Source: an uncultured Candidatus Melainabacteria bacterium (GTDB taxonomy: Bacteria; Cyanobacteriota; Vampirovibrionia; Gastranaerophilales; Gastranaerophilaceae). Taken from it: 35,493 bases of DNA. Positions 33,654-35,493 of the stretch are shown here, one piece after another (position 1 is the first letter of the stretch; every line of letters starts with the position of its first letter). The position numbers and the translations under genes are program-made. Where the stretch lies: assembly GCA_934757155.1 (NCBI GenBank), contig CAKVLI010000016.1:1-35493 (forward strand), read 5' to 3'. The notes under the pieces are model-generated. The model had not been told where the DNA came from. It saw only the letters and a program-made list of their open reading frames with translations, and ran no database searches.

Positions 33654-34081
33654 TTATTTTCCTTTATAACAAACTTGCTCAAATCAACGCCATATTCTTT
33701 GGTCACCCTATCCAAGGTTGGAGTATCTACATGATAGTTGTCATCATAATAATACTTTTTAGCTTTATCCAGTTCAATTCTATATTTCATAGCTTCATCT
33801 TCGGTCATAGACTCCATTTTCTTGATATCTTCAGGATAATAGAAAACACGTTCAGCAACGGTATTGTTCCAATATCCATCCTCTGGAGCATCACACCAAT
33901 TTGGATGTTTACGCGATACAATTCTTCTTTTGTTGTATGCTTCCATTTCCGCTTTAGCTGCGGCTTTCTTTTCAAATGTATCATTTGGTATAGGTTTTGT
34001 CTTTGCTAGCAAAAAGCGTTTTACCTTAGTCAGTAAATTCACTTTCTGATTTGTTATTGTCGTTATCGGCTCAATTTTCAT
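33650..34081 (-). CDS. Tandem small protein, copy 3 (divergent C-terminus)
   Basis: 143 residues, no recognised family. The first about 118 residues closely match the other copies, including TITNQKVNLLTKVKRFLLAK, the Ala/Lys-rich AAAKAEMEAY, RRIVSRKHPNWCDAPEDGY and MTEDEAM...ELDKAKKYYY. The tail instead reads DDNYHVDTPTLDRVTKEYG and ends VIKENK, unlike copies 1 and 2. There is no signal peptide or membrane helix; helical and charged. It starts within the stop of copy 2 (ATGA). Last intact gene of the cassette. Confidence 0.75.
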   Translation of the reverse strand: MKIEPITTITNQKVNLLTKVKRFLLAKTKPIPNDTFEKKAAAKAEMEAYNKRRIVSRKHPNWCDAPEDGYWNNTVAERVFYYPEDIKKMESMTEDEAMKYRIELDKAKKYYYDDNYHVDTPTLDRVTKEYGVDLSKFVIKENK

Positions 34082-34503
34082 TTATTATCTCTTATATAGA
34101 ATCGTTCTGGATCTATGCCGAATGATCTCATATCTTCTTCGAACTCTTTCTTTGTCAGAGGCTCTTTATAATAATACTTCTTAGCCTTATCTAATTCAAT
34201 TGAATATCTCATAGCCTCATCTTCGGTCATAGACTCCATTTTCTTGATGTCTTCAGGATAATAGCATACTGTTTCCGCTATAGTATTATTTCTGTATCCA
34301 TCTTCCGGAGCATCACACCAGTTTGGATGTTTACGCGATACTATTCTTCTTTTACTATACGCTTCCATTTCTGCTTTCGCTGCGGCTTTCTTTTCAAATG
34401 TATCATTTGGTATAGGTTTTGTCTTTGCCAGCAAAAAGCGTTTTACTTTTGTCAGTAAATTTACTTTCTGATTTGTTATTGTTGGTGTCAGCTCAATTTT
34501 CAT
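34078..34503 (-). CDS. Tandem small protein, copy 2
   Basis: 141 residues. It begins MKIELTPTITNQKVNLL and shares the conserved core with a single Trp-Cys pair (HPNWCDAPEDGYRNNT). It ends FEEDMRSFGIDPERFYIRDNK-like, as copy 1 does. By eye it differs from copy 1 at roughly 20 of 141 positions, clustered around AETVCYY against ARTRCYY and the C-terminal helix. Start overlaps the copy 1 stop by four bases. Unknown function; immunity protein, effector or target of the upstream ADP-ribosyltransferase-like protein are possibilities. Confidence 0.75.
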   Translation of the reverse strand: MKIELTPTITNQKVNLLTKVKRFLLAKTKPIPNDTFEKKAAAKAEMEAYSKRRIVSRKHPNWCDAPEDGYRNNTIAETVCYYPEDIKKMESMTEDEAMRYSIELDKAKKYYYKEPLTKKEFEEDMRSFGIDPERFYIRDNK

Positions 34504-34925
34504 TTGTTATCTCTTATATAATATTTTTCCGGATCTAATCCCAATGAATGCATAAAATCTTCAAACTCTTGCTTGGTCAGAGACTCTTTATAATAATATT
34601 TTTTAGCCTTATCTAATTCAATTGAATATCTCATAGCCTCGTCTTCGGTCATAGACTTCATTTTTTCAATGTCTTCAGGATAATAGCATCTTGTTCTAGC
34701 AATAGTATTATTTCTATATCCGTCTTCCGGAGCATCACACCAGTTCGGATGTTTACGTGACACTATTCTTCTCTTTTCGTATGCTTCCATTTCAGCTTTC
34801 GCTGCGGCTTTCTTTTCAAATGTATCATTTGGTATTGGTTTTGTTTTTCCCAAGAAAAAGCGTTTTACCTTAGTCAGTAAATTCAATTTTTGATTTGTTA
34901 TTGTTGGTGTCAATTCGACTTTCAT
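34500..34925 (-). CDS. Tandem small protein, copy 1
   Basis: 141 residues, first of the three tandem copies and 22 bases after the stop of the ADP-ribosyltransferase-like gene, so in the same operon. RBS GGAAA precedes ATG 34925. Same architecture as the others: a basic N-terminal helix, an Ala/Lys-rich helix, a conserved RRIVSRKHPNWCDAP block, YYPEDIEKMKSMTEDEAM, then a Tyr-rich hinge and a short acidic C-terminal helix. No known domain recognised. Confidence 0.75.
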   Translation of the reverse strand: MKVELTPTITNQKLNLLTKVKRFFLGKTKPIPNDTFEKKAAAKAEMEAYEKRRIVSRKHPNWCDAPEDGYRNNTIARTRCYYPEDIEKMKSMTEDEAMRYSIELDKAKKYYYKESLTKQEFEDFMHSLGLDPEKYYIRDNK

Positions 34926-34947
34926 TTTTATTTTCCTTTCCTGTATT

Positions 34948-35493
34948 TTAACAATTCACTATTATTTCGTCAACCGGATTTTGTCCTAAAAATGCATCAA
35001 AGTACCACATATCATCTTTTGGGTTATAATGAGCCTTTTTTATTGTTAAAACCCCATTTCTTTGTCCCAAAAATTCTGCCTCATTCAATCTTTCTACGTT
35101 AAAACTTTCAATGGACGCTCCTTTTGTTCCTTTTGGAATAGTAATTTTCCATTTTATTTTCTTTGCATAATCCTGTATTGCACTTTCTGTCATTCCTATT
35201 GACATAAAGCGGGGCTGAATGACATCCTTGCCGAGCAAAAATCTTTCAACAAATAACTGCACATCGCTTGCATCAAATAAATTGTTATCAAATTTATTTT
35301 TAAATTGTTTGCTAACATCTTCAAAAACTTCTGCTAAACTGAGTGTTGTACCATCAACTTTCACCCCTGACAAAATATTAAAACTTTTGTCTCCGCGATA
35401 ACCGATGAAATCTTTTTTCACGGTAAACATATTTAGATATGCGGTAACTCTATCAATACTATTTTTCAGTGGCAAGGTCATTTCCTCAAAACC
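34948..35493 (-). CDS. ADP-ribosyltransferase-like protein (R-S-E type), partial
   Basis: The frame is open to the window edge, so the N-terminus may be missing. ATG 35481 has GAGG too close to act as a normal RBS, and toxin-type transferases usually have more residues before the first motif. Counting from that Met, the three signatures of the arginine-type (C2/iota/VIP2-like) ADP-ribosyltransferase fold appear in order: YRGD (R29), RFMSIGMTES (S94, in place of F-x-STS), and IPKGTKGASIE followed by E134-A-E136 in LNEAEFLGQRNG. E-x-E is the catalytic pair of Arg-modifying enzymes. First gene of a four-gene minus-strand cassette. No homology search was run. Confidence 0.7.
   Translation of the reverse strand, partial: GFEEMTLPLKNSIDRVTAYLNMFTVKKDFIGYRGDKSFNILSGVKVDGTTLSLAEVFEDVSKQFKNKFDNNLFDASDVQLFVERFLLGKDVIQPRFMSIGMTESAIQDYAKKIKWKITIPKGTKGASIESFNVERLNEAEFLGQRNGVLTIKKAHYNPKDDMWYFDAFLGQNPVDEIIVNC

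Noticed and set aside
33650..34925. CRISPR-like or direct-repeat array at the tandem genes
   Set aside because: The repeating unit is a whole gene of about 422 bases with coding constraint; no short repeat/spacer pattern is present anywhere in the window.

Overview
The window looks like part of an AT-rich, Gram-negative-type, flagellated gut bacterium. My best inference is the non-photosynthetic sister lineage of Cyanobacteria (Vampirovibrionia/Melainabacteria, Gastranaerophilales-like). LpxA implies lipid A synthesis, while flagellin and FlhB imply a flagellum. Many ORFs are unrecognised membrane or small proteins, several carrying a recurring N-x-S-F-K-G/A motif. The lineage call is inference; no rRNA gene is present to confirm it.

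Layout. 1-4042 (+): grpE-dnaJ (no dnaK between them), a secreted beta-propeller protein and an O-methyltransferase. 4043-7852 (mostly -): flagellar/sigma segment with a sigma-70 family factor, flhB, a small membrane-anchored coiled-coil gene (+), a repeat- and hairpin-rich 580-bp gap, and flagellin. 8120-11360 (+): a tight operon of PfkB kinase, PD-(D/E)XK nuclease, tatD and tlyA. 11349-16617: a TPR protein, a glycine-zipper protein, two duplicated 90-residue proteins and a large coiled-coil protein of a family I associate with flagellated lineages. 16687-21714 (+): ffh-pth-TPR-U32. 21703-28986: a glycine-rich membrane protein (-), then era, a GH13 alpha-glucan enzyme, an unrecognised membrane protein preceded by a His-rich leader, and lpxA. 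29085-31838: a candidate sRNA gene, an EamA transporter, and on the minus strand rplS-rbgA-tag. 32037-35493: a paralogue of the earlier membrane protein, then a minus-strand cassette of an ADP-ribosyltransferase-like protein followed by three overlapping tandem paralogues and a truncated fourth.

Most notable items: (1) the ADP-ribosyltransferase-like gene with its run of duplicated small genes, which has the look of an effector/immunity locus; (2) a 26-codon His-rich leader ORF whose RNA can form either an internal stem or a pairing that hides the downstream Shine-Dalgarno, suggesting translational attenuation; (3) a promoter-terminator-delimited sRNA candidate with an exposed or sequestrable ACUCCU; (4) an internally duplicated membrane protein family present twice; (5) extended -10 promoters, TGnTAnnnT, placed 6-7 bases before ATG so that several mRNAs are probably leaderless.

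All assignments come from reading motifs by eye. No database search or structure prediction was run.
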